Source of the DNA: Halosimplex carlsbadense 2-9-1 | GTDB lineage: Archaea; Halobacteriota; Halobacteria; Halobacteriales; Haloarculaceae | Assembly (NCBI RefSeq): GCF_000337455.1 | Contig: NZ_AOIU01000033.1 | Span: 145,263-209,262, forward strand | Direction: 5' to 3' | DNA: 64,000 nt | Shown: in pieces, positions 8,030-17,611 of the stretch | How the letters are laid out: each line of letters opens with the position of its first letter | How positions within the stretch are numbered: position 1 is the stretch's first letter | Position numbers and translations under genes: made by a program | Notes under the pieces: generated by a model | The model's database searches: none | Told to the model about the DNA's origin: nothing | The model's input: the letters and a program-made list of their open reading frames with translations, nothing else

Positions 8030-8650
8030 ATGAGCGGCACCGAGGACATCCCGTCGGTCGACTACGTCGAGGGGTCGGGTATCCCGATCCGCGGTAACGA
8101 CATCGACACCGACCAGATCATCCCGGCGCGGTTCATGAAGGTCGTCACCTTCGACGGGCTGGGTCAGTTCTCCTTCTTCGACCTGCGGTTCGACGACGAC
8201 GACAACGAGAAGGACCACCCGTTCAACGAGGAGCGCTTCCAGGACGCCAACGTCATGGTGGTCAACAACAACTTCGGCTGCGGCTCCTCGCGCGAGCACG
8301 CCCCTCAGGCGCTCATGCGCTGGGGCATCGACGCCATCATCGGCGAAGGGTTCGCGGAGATCTTCGCGGGTAACTGCCTCGCGCTCGGTATCCCGACCGT
8401 CACCGCCGACCACGAGACGATCAACGCCCTACAGCAGTGGGTCGACGACAACCCCGACGGCGAGATCGAGGTCGACGTGCGCGCCGAGACGGTGACGTAC
8501 GGTGGCAACGAGATCAACGTCAGCGTCGACCGCGCCCAGCGCGAGGCCCTCGTCGAGGGCAACTGGGACACGACCGCGCTGATGAAGGCCAACCGGAACG
8601 CCATCGAGGAGACGGCCGGCTCGCTCCCCTATCTCGAATCGGCGGACTGA
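8030..8650 (+). CDS. leuD: 3-isopropylmalate dehydratase small subunit
   Basis: The swivel-domain partner of LeuC, 206 residues. It has the small-subunit signature GNDIDTDQIIPARFMK near the N-terminus, the active-site loop NFGCGSSREHAPQAL, and the GNCLALGIPTV region. It starts right at the base of a 9-bp hairpin, so initiation may depend on coupling to leuC or on melting that stem. It is the last gene of the rightward leu/ilv operon before an oppositely oriented gene. Confidence 0.95.
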   Translation: MSGTEDIPSVDYVEGSGIPIRGNDIDTDQIIPARFMKVVTFDGLGQFSFFDLRFDDDDNEKDHPFNEERFQDANVMVVNNNFGCGSSREHAPQALMRWGIDAIIGEGFAEIFAGNCLALGIPTVTADHETINALQQWVDDNPDGEIEVDVRAETVTYGGNEINVSVDRAQREALVEGNWDTTALMKANRNAIEETAGSLPYLESAD

Positions 8651-8733
8651 CCGTCGCGACCGGCCCAGGCGAGTCGACGCCGTTTTGCAGTCCGTACCGC
8701 TTCGAACCGTCGATCCTGTATCGCTCTCACGAC

Positions 8734-8753
8734 CGCGGAGGGTCGCCTCCGCG
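8734..8753. terminator. Hairpin between convergent leuD and transducer gene
   Basis: CGCGGAGG and CCTCCGCG form a perfect 8-bp stem with a GTCG loop, in the gap between the stops of leuD (8650) and the leftward transducer gene (8808). No clear T tract follows on either side, so the terminator role is only suggested by position. Confidence 0.3.
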
Positions 8754-8807
8754 CAGCCGTGGCTGTCGGGTCGGAGATAGAGCCGGAAGTCGTCGCCCCA
8801 ACGGCCG

Positions 8808-11800
8808 TCAGTCGTCGTCGGCTGCGGCGCTCAGGTCGTCGTCGTCACCGCTGTCCAGTGCGGGGTCGTCACTGTCACCGCTGTCCAGTGCGGGGTCGTC
8901 ACCGTCGCTCCCGTCTTCGACGGTGAACTCGTCGAGTTGCTCGCGCAGCTCGTCGGCGAGGCCGTCGAGTTCGTCGGCGGTGCCGGCCATCTGCGTGGCG
9001 GTCATCGTCTGCTGTTCGGCGGCGGAGGCGACCTCCTGGGCCTCCGAGCGGGTCTCGCGGCTCGCGTCGGCGACGTCGTCGGCCATCGCGACGACCTCCT
9101 GGGCAGAGGCGGCCTGCTCGTCGGTGGCGTCGTTGATCGACTGGACGCCCGTGTTGGCCTCCTCGACGTGGTCGGCGATCTCTTCGAGCGTGCGCAGGCT
9201 CTGGTCGATAGTCTCGCGGCCGTCCGCGACGGCCTCGTGCATCTCGCGCATGTCGCCGACGGTCTCGGCGGTCGAGGACTCGACGCCGTCGATGAGGTCG
9301 GCGATCTCGTCGGTCGCCTCGCTCGTCTCCTCGGCGAGGTTCTTGACCTCGTTGGCGACGACGGCGAAGCCCTCGCCGGCCTCGCCGGCGCGGGCGGCCT
9401 CGATGGAGGCGTTCAGGGCGAGGACGTTCGTCTGCTCGGCGATGTCGTCGATGAGCGCGACGATCTCGTCGATCTGGCTGACCTCGTTCTCCAGCCGCTC
9501 CATCTCGTCGACGGTCGCGTCGGCCTGGGTCTCGATGGTCTCCATCATGTCGATGGAGTCCTCGGCCAGGTCGGTCCCTTCGCGGGCGTCGACAGCGGCC
9601 TCGGCGGAGAGTTCGGCCACTTCGTCCGAGGAGGAGGCGATCTCCTCGACGGTGGCCGACAGATCGTTCATCTCGCCGGAGACCTCCTCGAGGCTCCCGG
9701 TCTGCTCGGCGGCGCGGGCGGCGATCCCCTCGATGGACTCTGCGACCTCCCGGCTGGCCGAGGAGACCTCGGTCGAGCCGCGGGAGACCTGCTCGCTGAC
9801 GCCGGCGACCTCGTCGCTGAAGCGCTTGATGTCGACGACGGTGTCCTCCAGTTCACCGAGCATCTCGTTGAACTCGGTCGCGATGGTCTGCATGGCGTCG
9901 CTGTCGCGCGCTTCGTCCATCCGCGCGGTCAGGTCGCCGTCGGCGGCCCGTTCGAGGACGCCCGCGGCCTCCTCGGCCTGGCGCTGGAGGTCGGCCGCGA
10001 GCTGTTCTGCCTCCTCGCGGGCGGCCTCGGCCTCGCTGCGGGCCTCGTCGAGGTCGGCGACGAACGCCTCGGTGTTCTCGTGCATGGTCACCAGCGCGGC
10101 GCCCAGCCGGCCGGGCACGTCCTCGTCGAGGACGGGGGCGTCGAACTCCTGGTCGGCGAGCGCGTCGGCCTGGGCGGCGGCCACCGAGAGGTTGCCGTGC
10201 ATCTCCTCGAAGGCGGTGACCATCTCCCCGATCTCGTCGTTGCCGGCGTCGACGTCGAGTTCCTCGCCGAACTCGCCGCGCGCGAGCCGCTGGGCGTGGT
10301 CGCGGACCTGCTCGATCGGTTTGGCGAAGTATCGCGCCAAGCCGTAGCCGGCCGCGACGACGCCGACGAGGATGGCACCGAGGATGAGCAGGATGGTCTG
10401 GCGGGTCGAGTCGGCCTCCGCGCGGAGCTGTGCGCCGAGGGCGGCCGCGGGGTCGGTCACGTCCGACTCGGGGACGGTCGCGACCATGGTGTAGGTCCGT
10501 TCGCCCATGTCGAGCGGTCGGAAGCCGACGTAGCGCTGGGCGGCGCTGGTGTCGTTGCCGAGGCTGTAGGTCGCGAGCCCCGCCTCGCCCTGGAGCATCC
10601 GCTCGTTGACGATCGTCGCCAGCGAGTCGCCGAGCGCGCCCTGTGCGAGGTTGGTCTGCTCACGCAGCAGCGACTCCCGCGGATAACTGACGAGTTCGCC
10701 CCGGTCGTTGACGATGTAGAGGTGCCCCGACTCGGCGACCGTGACGCTGTTGGTGATGTTGGTGACGTGGTGGTAGTTGAACTCCGCGGCGAGGACCCCG
10801 GACAGGCGACCGTTGTGGTACACCGGCGTCGCGAGCATGTTGCGCTGTTCTCCGTTCCCCATCGTGATCTCGCCGACGACGACCCGACCGGGCCGGGCGC
10901 CTTTCGCCCGCGAGAACCACTCGGTGTCGGCGTAGTCGGTCTCGCCTTCCGAGCGGTCGACCGAGCCGTCGTCGGAGCGGGTGACGCTGACGATCTCCCG
11001 GCCGTCGGCGTCGGTCAGACGGAGGCTCCGGTAGGCCTGCACGTCCTGTCCGTCGACCCTCATCGTCTGGGTCCAGAGCGCGCTCTCGAAGGAGGCCGCG
11101 ATGTTCGACCGGGCGTCGACGACGCCGCCCTGGCGGAACTCGGTCGCGAAGACGCTCGGCGCGATCACCCAGTCGAACCGGTCGTAGTAGGTGTAGGAGA
11201 CCACCCGCGTCTCATCGGGGTCGCCCGCCTGCGTGGTGTCGGCGGTGGTGTACGTCTCGGTCGCCCAGTCGTCGCCCTGGTGGACCCGTTCCTCGGTACG
11301 GACCGTTCGGTTGATCGCGTCGTAGACCATCGTCAGTCCGCCGACGCCGTTCCCGAGGACCTCCCCGTCGCCGACCTCGTGGTGGACGACGGCCGTCCCT
11401 TCGCTGTCGGTGATCATCGCACGACCCGTCTCCGCGACGTAGCCGGGGCGGAAGGTGTCGGTGAGCGCGCCCTCGTCGGCCGTCCCGTTGCCGGCGGTAC
11501 CGGCGAGCCGCCGCTCGACGGCCGTCTCGACGGCCCGCTGCTCCTCGGCGCTCAGCTCTTCCCACGCCCGTCCGTCGTAGCGCTCGTCGAGGAGCGTCTC
11601 AGTGGTGCTCTCGACGGCGTCGCGGACGTGGAGCGCGACGTACCCGAGTTGCTGGGCGCTCCGCTCGCGCGCCTCGGCCGACTCGCCGCTCGTCGCCGCG
11701 TAGTAGTCGGTGATCGCGGCCGTCCCGGCCAGCGACTTCACGTCGGCTCGTCGCTCGTTGAGGAGGTTCCCGATCTCCTCGGCCCGGGCTTCGACGCTGT

Positions 11801-11963
11801 TGTTTAGCTCATCGGTCACCTGCGCCTCCAGCGACGCGGCGCTCGCGCGCTGGGACTGCTCGCTCAGATCCGTCATCGACTGGTTCGCCGTCACCCCGAC
11901 CACCGCGGTCGGTATCAGCGAAACCACCAGAAAGACGAGGATGAGTTTCGCACTCAGTCTCAT
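8808..11963 (-). CDS. Haloarchaeal transducer (methyl-accepting chemotaxis protein)
   Basis: A 1051-residue membrane receptor that signals to CheA/CheW. ATG at 11963 gives [19 protein letters not shown], the first TM helix. A large extracellular sensor region (about 30-515, probably Cache-like) follows. A second TM helix (about 518-542) precedes a HAMP region ([21 protein letters not shown]), a coiled-coil methylation region, and the highly conserved signalling tip around 840-875 ([22 protein letters not shown]). The acidic C-terminal tail contains a duplicated DDPALDSGD unit. The ligand cannot be inferred. A longer upstream in-frame start exists but adds no domain. The gene is inverted between leuD and leuB. 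Confidence 0.93.
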   Translation of the reverse strand: MRLSAKLILVFLVVSLIPTAVVGVTANQSMTDLSEQSQRASAASLEAQVTDELNNSVEARAEEIGNLLNERRADVKSLAGTAAITDYYAATSGESAEARERSAQQLGYVALHVRDAVESTTETLLDERYDGRAWEELSAEEQRAVETAVERRLAGTAGNGTADEGALTDTFRPGYVAETGRAMITDSEGTAVVHHEVGDGEVLGNGVGGLTMVYDAINRTVRTEERVHQGDDWATETYTTADTTQAGDPDETRVVSYTYYDRFDWVIAPSVFATEFRQGGVVDARSNIAASFESALWTQTMRVDGQDVQAYRSLRLTDADGREIVSVTRSDDGSVDRSEGETDYADTEWFSRAKGARPGRVVVGEITMGNGEQRNMLATPVYHNGRLSGVLAAEFNYHHVTNITNSVTVAESGHLYIVNDRGELVSYPRESLLREQTNLAQGALGDSLATIVNERMLQGEAGLATYSLGNDTSAAQRYVGFRPLDMGERTYTMVATVPESDVTDPAAALGAQLRAEADSTRQTILLILGAILVGVVAAGYGLARYFAKPIEQVRDHAQRLARGEFGEELDVDAGNDEIGEMVTAFEEMHGNLSVAAAQADALADQEFDAPVLDEDVPGRLGAALVTMHENTEAFVADLDEARSEAEAAREEAEQLAADLQRQAEEAAGVLERAADGDLTARMDEARDSDAMQTIATEFNEMLGELEDTVVDIKRFSDEVAGVSEQVSRGSTEVSSASREVAESIEGIAARAAEQTGSLEEVSGEMNDLSATVEEIASSSDEVAELSAEAAVDAREGTDLAEDSIDMMETIETQADATVDEMERLENEVSQIDEIVALIDDIAEQTNVLALNASIEAARAGEAGEGFAVVANEVKNLAEETSEATDEIADLIDGVESSTAETVGDMREMHEAVADGRETIDQSLRTLEEIADHVEEANTGVQSINDATDEQAASAQEVVAMADDVADASRETRSEAQEVASAAEQQTMTATQMAGTADELDGLADELREQLDEFTVEDGSDGDDPALDSGDSDDPALDSGDDDDLSAAADDD
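8844..8902 (-). repeat. 29-bp tandem duplication in the transducer C-terminus
   Basis: The 29-bp units at 8844-8872 and 8874-8902 are identical, with a 30-bp period. They encode two copies of a DPALDSGD-type acidic segment. The frame is kept, so this is a recent in-frame slippage in the disordered tail. Confidence 0.85.
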
Positions 11964-12104
11964 TATCACTCCAGCTATCGCCGGATCTCTTATGTTTGAT
12001 TCATCAGTTATCATGTATGATACCACTACGGCAGTCTCGTACGACAACCATCACCACGGGATCCCACCGACGGGGCTTTCATCGGTCGGCGAGTACGCGA
12101 CCCC

Positions 12105-12776
12105 GTGTCATCGTTCGACCTCTCGCACCGACTGGCGACCGGGATGCCCGTCTACCCCGGGACCGAGCCCGTGTCCGTCGAGCCGAGCGCGACCCGTGCG
12201 TCGGACGGCTACCGGACGACACGGCTGGATCTCGACTCCCACGCGGGGACGCACGTCGACGCGCCCGCGCATCTGACGGCGGGGCCGTCGCTCGACGAGT
12301 TCCCCGTCGACCGGTTCCGGTTCGACGCCGTCGCGGCGGATCTGCGGCCGCTCGAGGCCCGCGACCCGATCGACCTCGACGCGCTCCGGGCCGCCCTGGC
12401 CGTCGACCCCGACCAGGTCGACCTCGTCGCGGTCGTCACGGGGTGGGACCGCCACTGGGGCGACGACCGGTACCTCGACCACCCGTATCTCACCGCCGAG
12501 GCCGCCGCGTGGCTGGCCGAGCGCGACTGCGACCTGGGCGTCGATACGATCAACCCGGACCCGACGCCGACCGAGCGCGCGGGCGAGGGCGAGCCCGACG
12601 GATTCCCCGTCCACGAGCGGCTGTTCGGCGCCGACCGGCTGATCGTCGAGAACCTCCGGGGACTCGACCGGCTGCCAGAGCGGTTCGAACTCCGCGCCTA
12701 CCCGCTCCGGTTCGAGAGCGCCGACGCCTCGCCCGTGCGTGCGGTGGCATACGCCGGAGACGGTGAGTCACGCTAA
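12105..12776 (+). CDS. Cyclase-family / kynurenine-formamidase-like metal hydrolase
   Basis: A 223-residue member of the cyclase family (PF04199-type amidohydrolases). The metal-binding motif DSHAGTHVDAPAHL lies near residue 45, matching the HxGTHxDxPxH signature. GVDTINPDPTP and the FPVHERLF region lie where the family places its second motif. The start is GTG at 12105, giving SSFDLSHRLATGMPVYPG, typical of the family N-terminus. The substrate (formylkynurenine, another amide or an ester) cannot be told. It lies 69 nt before leuB on the same strand. Confidence 0.85.
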   Translation: MSSFDLSHRLATGMPVYPGTEPVSVEPSATRASDGYRTTRLDLDSHAGTHVDAPAHLTAGPSLDEFPVDRFRFDAVAADLRPLEARDPIDLDALRAALAVDPDQVDLVAVVTGWDRHWGDDRYLDHPYLTAEAAAWLAERDCDLGVDTINPDPTPTERAGEGEPDGFPVHERLFGADRLIVENLRGLDRLPERFELRAYPLRFESADASPVRAVAYAGDGESR

Positions 12777-12845
12777 CCGGGCGAGAGCCGTGGGCCGCCG
12801 AGACACATCGACACCCTCTTTTCGGCACCCTGTGGAGCTAGCGCC

Positions 12846-13826
12846 ATGACTCACGAGATCGCCGTGATCCCCGGCGACGGGATCGGACAGGAAGTCACGC
12901 CGGCGGCCGTCGACGTGCTCGAAGCGGTCGACGCCGACTTCGACTTCGTCGAGGGCGACGCGGGCGACGCCGTGCGGGAAGCGACCGGCGAGGCGCTGCC
13001 CGCGGAGACCCGCGAGCTGGCCGCCGACGCCGACGCGACGCTGTTCGGCGCCGCCGGCGAGACCGCCGCCGACGTGATCCTCCCGCTGCGCGACGTGGTG
13101 GGCTCGTTCGCCAACGTCCGCCCCGCCCGCTCCTACCCCGGCCTGGATGCCGTCCAGCCCGACACCGACCTCGTGTTCATCCGCGAGAACACCGAGGGCG
13201 TCTACGCCGGCATCGAGGCGGAGATCGACGACGGCGTCCGCACGCTGACCCGCGTGATCACCGAGGACGCCTCCCGCGAGATCGCCGAGTTCGGGTTCAA
13301 GTACGCCAAGCAGAACGGCTTCGACGACGTCACCATCGCCCACAAGGCCAACGTCATGCGCGAGACCGACGGCCTGTTCCTCGAAACGGCCCAGGCGGTC
13401 GGCGATTCGTTCGATATCGACTACGACACGGCGCTGATGGACGCGCTGGCGATGCACCTCGTCATGCACCCCGAGGACTACGGCGTCGTCATCTGTCCCA
13501 ACCTCGCCGGCGACATGCTCTCGGACCTCGCGGCCGGGCTGGTCGGTGGCCTGGGCCTGCTCCCGAGCGCGAACGTCGGCGAGGACAACGCGCTGTTCGA
13601 GCCGGTCCACGGGAGCGCACCCGACATCGCCGGACAGGGAGTCGCCAACCCCTCGGCGATGATCCTCTCGGCCGCGATGTTGCTCGACCACCTCGACTAC
13701 GGCGACGAGGCCGCGGCCGTCCGCGAGGCCGTCGAGGGCGTTCTCGCCGACGGCCCGCGGACGCCCGACCTGGGCGGCGACGCGAGCACCGACGAGGTGA
13801 CCGCGGCCGTCGTCGACCGCCTCTGA
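12846..13826 (+). CDS. leuB: 3-isopropylmalate dehydrogenase
   Basis: A decarboxylating dehydrogenase of the isocitrate/isopropylmalate family, 326 residues, acting after LeuCD to give 2-ketoisocaproate. Seen motifs are [13 protein letters not shown] at the N-terminus, [15 protein letters not shown], the catalytic Lys in [14 protein letters not shown], the metal-binding Asps in [30 protein letters not shown], and [14 protein letters not shown]. Its location in the leu/ilv cluster favours LeuB over isocitrate or homoisocitrate dehydrogenase. It is separated from leuCD by the inverted transducer and the cyclase-family gene. Confidence 0.92.
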   Translation: MTHEIAVIPGDGIGQEVTPAAVDVLEAVDADFDFVEGDAGDAVREATGEALPAETRELAADADATLFGAAGETAADVILPLRDVVGSFANVRPARSYPGLDAVQPDTDLVFIRENTEGVYAGIEAEIDDGVRTLTRVITEDASREIAEFGFKYAKQNGFDDVTIAHKANVMRETDGLFLETAQAVGDSFDIDYDTALMDALAMHLVMHPEDYGVVICPNLAGDMLSDLAAGLVGGLGLLPSANVGEDNALFEPVHGSAPDIAGQGVANPSAMILSAAMLLDHLDYGDEAAAVREAVEGVLADGPRTPDLGGDASTDEVTAAVVDRL

Positions 13827-13844
13827 GACCGATCAAAAAGCCGC

Positions 13845-14294
13845 TTACTCCCGCGCGAGGACGCAGACCTCCTCCCACTTGCCCTTCGATTCGAGTTTCT
13901 CCTGGAGGTCGCCGGCGTACATCTGGGCCATCTCCTCGGCCGCGGCGAGTTGCTCGCGGTCGGTGCCGTCGTCTCCGCCGCCGAGCCCGAGCGCGTCTTT
14001 CACACCGTCGAAGAGACCGCCGGAGTCGTCGGACTGCCGGCCGCCCCCCGCGGCCATCCCCCTCGCCTGGTCGACTTTCTCCAGCTCGGGAACGATACTC
14101 TCGACCTTGCTCGTGTTCGCCACCAGTCGAGCGGATTCGGGGTCGTCGGGGCTCTCGATCTCGAACTCGACGGCCGTCATGATCAGGCCCCACTGCTGGC
14201 GCGAGAAGTTCGAGGCGGCGACCTTCTCGGCGAACTCCTGGTCGGTCTGCATCCGCTCGCCGACGATCCGGTCGCTCCACTCGGAGTCGCTCAT
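13845..14294 (-). CDS. Haloarchaeal conserved protein, DUF5799-like
   Basis: A 149-residue soluble protein. Its N-terminal half (SDSEWSDRIVGERM, then SRQQWGLIMTAVEFEIE) is followed by a Gly-rich linker with GLFDGVKDALGLGGG and a helical C-terminus (AEEMAQMYAGDLQEKLESKGKWEEV). This is the layout I remember for DUF5799, known from haloarchaea; function unknown. ATG 14294 is preferred over an upstream in-frame start that adds a non-acidic 30-residue stretch. It is convergent with leuB, with an 18-nt gap. Confidence 0.8.
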   Translation of the reverse strand: MSDSEWSDRIVGERMQTDQEFAEKVAASNFSRQQWGLIMTAVEFEIESPDDPESARLVANTSKVESIVPELEKVDQARGMAAGGGRQSDDSGGLFDGVKDALGLGGGDDGTDREQLAAAEEMAQMYAGDLQEKLESKGKWEEVCVLARE

Positions 14295-14387
14295 GCCTTC
14301 GAGTAACACGCTCTCCGGTATGTATCTCCCGCTCGGGACGAGGGTCGACCCCTGCGAGGACAACACTACGGACGGTCGTACCATCCT

Positions 14388-15221
14388 CTATTGTGCGGTC
14401 ACCTGCTCGGCGAACGTCCGGATTGAATCGCAGACGAACTCCGGATTGTCGACGTGAGAGCTGTGGCCGGCGTCTGGGATCGTTCGAAGTTCGCAGTCGG
14501 GGATCCGGTCGTAGATGTACTCGGCGTGCCGTGCCGTCATCGACGGTTCGTATTCACCGTACATGACCAGCGCCGGCACGTCGAACGTCTCGTAGTCTAT
14601 CGTCACGTCGTAGTACGACGTGAGAGCCTCGGTAACCTTCTCTCGCTCGGTCGCTCGCATCTCGGGTACCGACGAGTCGTAGTCTCGCTGGATTCGGTCC
14701 GCTTCGTCGAGGTCACCACTGGCTTCCTCCCCGTAGATCCGCTCGAGGACCGAATTCACGGCGGCGAGTACGCGCTCGGGATCGGCGACACCCCGGAGGG
14801 CACTCACCACGGGAAGGACGAGTCTGAACTGAATCCACTGTCCCCTCGTGAGTACTTCCGGGGCGGCCGACCCGATGACGCACAGACCGGAGAGTGAATC
14901 CGGATACCTGTCGGCGTAGGTTTGTGCGATCATCCCGCCCATCGAAAGGCCGCAGACGACGGGTTGGTTCAGTTCGAGTTCGGTCGTGAGCGCGTGCAGG
15001 TCGTCGGCGAAGAGCGGGATACCGTACGACGACCGCTCTGACTCACCAGTTCGACCGTGGCCACGAACGTCGGGGACGATGACTCGGTAGTCCTCCGCGA
15101 GTGCCGCCGCACGGTCGGCCCAGATTCGGTGATCCCCTCGCGCTCCGTGGAGCAAAACGACCGGTGGGCCCGACCCACGCTCCTCGTAAAATAGCTCGAT
15201 GTCGTCGGTCCGAACAGTTGG
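14388..15221 (-). CDS. Alpha/beta-fold hydrolase
   Basis: A single-domain alpha/beta hydrolase of about 277 residues. It shows the oxyanion HG motif (VVLLHGARGDHRIW), the nucleophile elbow CGLSMGG, and the catalytic His in DAGHSSHVDNPEFV near the C-terminus; an acid is expected around MYGEYEPSM. The substrate is unknown. GTG at 15221 (PTVRTDDIELFYEERG) is the chosen start; a TTG at 15251 would add ten basic residues. Codon use is a little less GC-rich than its neighbours. Confidence 0.82.
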   Translation of the reverse strand, partial: PTVRTDDIELFYEERGSGPPVVLLHGARGDHRIWADRAAALAEDYRVIVPDVRGHGRTGESERSSYGIPLFADDLHALTTELELNQPVVCGLSMGGMIAQTYADRYPDSLSGLCVIGSAAPEVLTRGQWIQFRLVLPVVSALRGVADPERVLAAVNSVLERIYGEEASGDLDEADRIQRDYDSSVPEMRATEREKVTEALTSYYDVTIDYETFDVPALVMYGEYEPSMTARHAEYIYDRIPDCELRTIPDAGHSSHVDNPEFVCDSIRTFAEQVTAQ

Positions 15222-15267
15222 CACGAACGGCCGTCCAGTCCGGCGGGACAAATCGATTTCGGTCGTC

Positions 15268-16695
15268 TCAACTGCCGTTGCCCTCGCCGGCGGAGTCGAC
15301 GCCCATCGCGTCGAAGAGCTTCTTCCGGACGGCCTCCTCGGTGAGCTGCAGCAGCGTCTCGCGGTTGTCCTCGCTGGTCTCGATGCCCGTGAAGATGCCC
15401 AGCGGGATCTCGACGGCGGCGTCGGTCGAGTGGCCCTTCGCCTCGCCCATCTCGCCGAAGGCGTCGTCGAGGACTTTCCCGATGTTCATGCGGATGTCCT
15501 TCGAGCGGGCGGCGAGATAGATGGTGTCGTCGGCGATAGCGAAGACCGCGGTGGTGGTGATACCTTCGAGGTTGAGGAGGTGCTGGGCGGCCTGGGCCAG
15601 CGCGTCGCGGTCGCGGATGAACCCGGCGTTCGAGACGAGATGCGAGCCGCTGACCTCGCGGTTGCGGATGGCCTCGGCGAGCACGTCCAGCGTCTCGGGC
15701 GACATCGACGGCGACTCGACCTGTTCGAGTGTGTCATGGTCGGCGAACGGATAGAGGTAGGCCGCTGCGGTCAGGTCGGCGGGCGTCGTGTCGCGCTTGA
15801 AGTCCAGGGTCTCGGCGCGGATGCCGTACAGGAGGGCGGTCGCGACCTCCTGACTGAGATTGAGGTCGAGTTCCTGGATGTACTTGGTGAGGATCGTGGA
15901 GGTGGCCGAGACGTTCGAGCGCACGTCTTCGAAACTGGCGTCGACCTCGCCGTTCTCCTTCTCGTAGTGGTCGACGAGGATGTCGATCGCCTCGGCTTCG
16001 GTGGGGGCGCCCCCTTTGGCGTAGTCGACGAGCGCGACCGTCCCGTAGTCGTCCATGTCGACCTCGTCCCGGGAGACCAGGTCGATCCCGAGCAGGTTGA
16101 CGAACGCGCGGTTCTCCTGATGGCCGATCTCGCCCTCGTAGATGATGTCTGCCTCCACGTCGCGGCTGGCCGCGATGTCACGCAGGGCCGCGGCGCTGGC
16201 GATGGAGTCGGGGTCGGGGCTGCGGTGGACGAGGATCGCCATCCGGCCGTCGGTGTCGTCGATGACCTCGGCGAGGTTGCGGGCCTTGTACTCCAGTTCG
16301 CCTGTCTCCAGGGCGCGCAGCGCGGAGTCGGCGATGACGGCGGAGGGGTTGATGACCACGTCGGCGCCCAGCTCGGTGAGTTCGTCGGCGGAGACGGGGT
16401 CGGAGGCCCTGGCGACGATGAAGTGGTCGTCGCCGCGGGCGCGGAGGTTCTCGACGGCCGCGGAGTTGGCCTCGACGTCGGAGGACAGGATGAGAACGAC
16501 GTCGCAGTCGGCGACCTCGTCGACGACGGACTCGTCGCGGATGTCGGCGACGTTGGCGTCGAGGTCCTGGTCGCGCAGCGCCTCGACACGACCCTCGTCG
16601 CGGTCGATGATCTCGACCTCCTTGCCCTCGCCCACGAGTTCCTCGGCGACGGCGTGGCCCACGCTCCCACACCCGAGGATAGCGTAGCGAGACAT
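15268..16695 (-). CDS. TrkA-N / DHH-DHHA1 domain phosphoesterase
   Basis: A 475-residue fusion. Residues 1-130 form a Rossmann RCK/TrkA-N domain starting SRYAILGCGSVGHAVAEEL, with an acidic IIDRD motif for NAD binding. A DHH phosphoesterase core follows, containing HRSPDPDSIASAAAL and VALVDYAKGG, with metal-binding Asp and a later DHYEKEN. A DHHA1-type C-terminal domain completes it. This architecture is common in haloarchaea. A role in nucleotide second-messenger or short-RNA hydrolysis, gated by NAD, is plausible inference. ATG 16695 is chosen because the Rossmann strand starts there. Confidence 0.88.
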   Translation of the reverse strand: MSRYAILGCGSVGHAVAEELVGEGKEVEIIDRDEGRVEALRDQDLDANVADIRDESVVDEVADCDVVLILSSDVEANSAAVENLRARGDDHFIVARASDPVSADELTELGADVVINPSAVIADSALRALETGELEYKARNLAEVIDDTDGRMAILVHRSPDPDSIASAAALRDIAASRDVEADIIYEGEIGHQENRAFVNLLGIDLVSRDEVDMDDYGTVALVDYAKGGAPTEAEAIDILVDHYEKENGEVDASFEDVRSNVSATSTILTKYIQELDLNLSQEVATALLYGIRAETLDFKRDTTPADLTAAAYLYPFADHDTLEQVESPSMSPETLDVLAEAIRNREVSGSHLVSNAGFIRDRDALAQAAQHLLNLEGITTTAVFAIADDTIYLAARSKDIRMNIGKVLDDAFGEMGEAKGHSTDAAVEIPLGIFTGIETSEDNRETLLQLTEEAVRKKLFDAMGVDSAGEGNGS

Positions 16696-16824
16696 CGACG
16701 CCATCGTGATGCCGGTACTCATAGTGTCACGTCAAAGGCGACGACGCATATAATTCCCCCTTGTTCCGAACCCACGGGCCCGAACAGTAACGTATATCAG
16801 TCAACCTCCGTAACTCGAATTCGT

Positions 16825-16898
16825 GGGCCGGTAGCTCAGTCCGGCAGAGCGTCTGACTCTTAATCAGACGGTCAGGGGTTCAAATCCCTTCCGGCCCG
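16825..16898 (+). tRNA. tRNA-Lys (anticodon CTT)
   Basis: A 74-nt cloverleaf. The acceptor stem GGGCCGG pairs with CCGGCCC, followed by discriminator G at 16898. The D arm contains TAGCTCAGT. The anticodon stem/loop is TCTGA-CTCTTAA-TCAGA, giving CTT. The T arm is AGGGG-TTCAAAT-CCCTT. No intron and no encoded CCA. A TATA-like GTATAT lies about 30 nt upstream. Confidence 0.97.
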
Positions 16899-17177
16899 TA
16901 CAACGCACCGTCGAGCGACAGCGAAGCGGTGCGTGAACCGGACGGAGGGATTTGAATCCTGGCAGTCGCAGCCCGCGCAACGCAGTGAGCAGGAACGTCT
17001 GTATCCGGTTCAAATCCCGGGAGACGCGGGCGTCGTTCGGAACGGCACGACCTTTCTCGGCCGCGCCGCGGGACCGCACGTCTTCACCGGGCTGGCGAGT
17101 CGCGCCGGACTCGGCTACGAGTCCCTTCTACTGGCGGACGACGATAGCGTCGGAGAATGAGACCGACCGCGGCCGAG
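16899..17177. other. Non-coding stretch with T-arm-like remnants after tRNA-Lys
   Basis: No gene here that I can support. Two pieces resemble tRNA T-arms: GGATTCAAATCCCTCCG read on the minus strand around 16943-16959, and CCGGTTCAAATCCCGG at about 17005-17020. The first matches the T-arm end of this window's tRNA-Trp closely. Such pieces downstream of a tRNA are typical scars of att sites or tRNA decay. Spurious ORFs on both strands read through them. Confidence 0.45.
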
Positions 17178-17351
17178 TTAGCGCCACTCATCGAGCGAGC
17201 AGGCGTCGCGCTCCGGCGCGGAGAGCCACGCGTCGTCGCGGACGATGTCGGCGACGACGAACCGGGCCATCCCGTCGGTCTCGTCGACCGCCGCGACGAT
17301 CTCCCGCTCGTCTACCGACCGTTGCTCGACCGACCGCACATCGGTGCTCAT
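17178..17351 (-). CDS. Small haloarchaeal protein (57 aa), DUF7556-like
   Basis: ATG at 17351 (minus) opens a 57-residue acidic protein: STDVRSVEQRSVDEREIVAA, then ETDGMARFVVADIVRDDAWL, ending CSLDEWR. The pattern of an N-terminal helix, a FVVADI strand, D-D-A-W and a terminal WR matches a family of very small haloarchaeal proteins (DUF7556 from memory). Function unknown. The competing plus-strand ORF over the same bases has no protein-like features. The intergenic DNA from 17352 to 17611 is AT-richer and probably holds its promoter. Confidence 0.7.
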   Translation of the reverse strand: MSTDVRSVEQRSVDEREIVAAVDETDGMARFVVADIVRDDAWLSAPERDACSLDEWR

Positions 17352-17611
17352 ACCCAGACATTCACCAGATAGTATGATGAATGTTTTGGTTTAGATGGGA
17401 TCGTGGCATACATCCAAAGAAGTATCCCTCATCGGTGAACCCGCGTATTGGTTTCTCTTCTAGATGTGGACGGTGGCGATCCGGGCGCCCGCGAATCGGA
17501 CTCGCGACTCCCCTCGTCGGACGAGGAGGTGTGACTCGCGGTCGAACGGGGCGGCAGGATCCGAGCGAAAAAACGACGATAGCGCGCCAGTCCGGAGCCG
17601 GTCGGGGCCGG

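Noticed and set aside
8937-11807. 956-codon plus-strand ORF opposite the transducer gene
   Set aside because: Low-complexity Gly/Leu/Asp/Val product without domains, antisense to a clear chemoreceptor.
16864-17160. ORFs on both strands running from tRNA-Lys into the following DNA
   Set aside because: They read through the tRNA gene and T-arm-like remnants; the GFEPL-type peptide they give is a well-known artefact of translating a tRNA 3' end.
17157-17372. 71-codon plus-strand ORF after tRNA-Lys
   Set aside because: The minus strand over the same bases encodes a protein-like 57-residue product; the plus ORF has no recognisable features.
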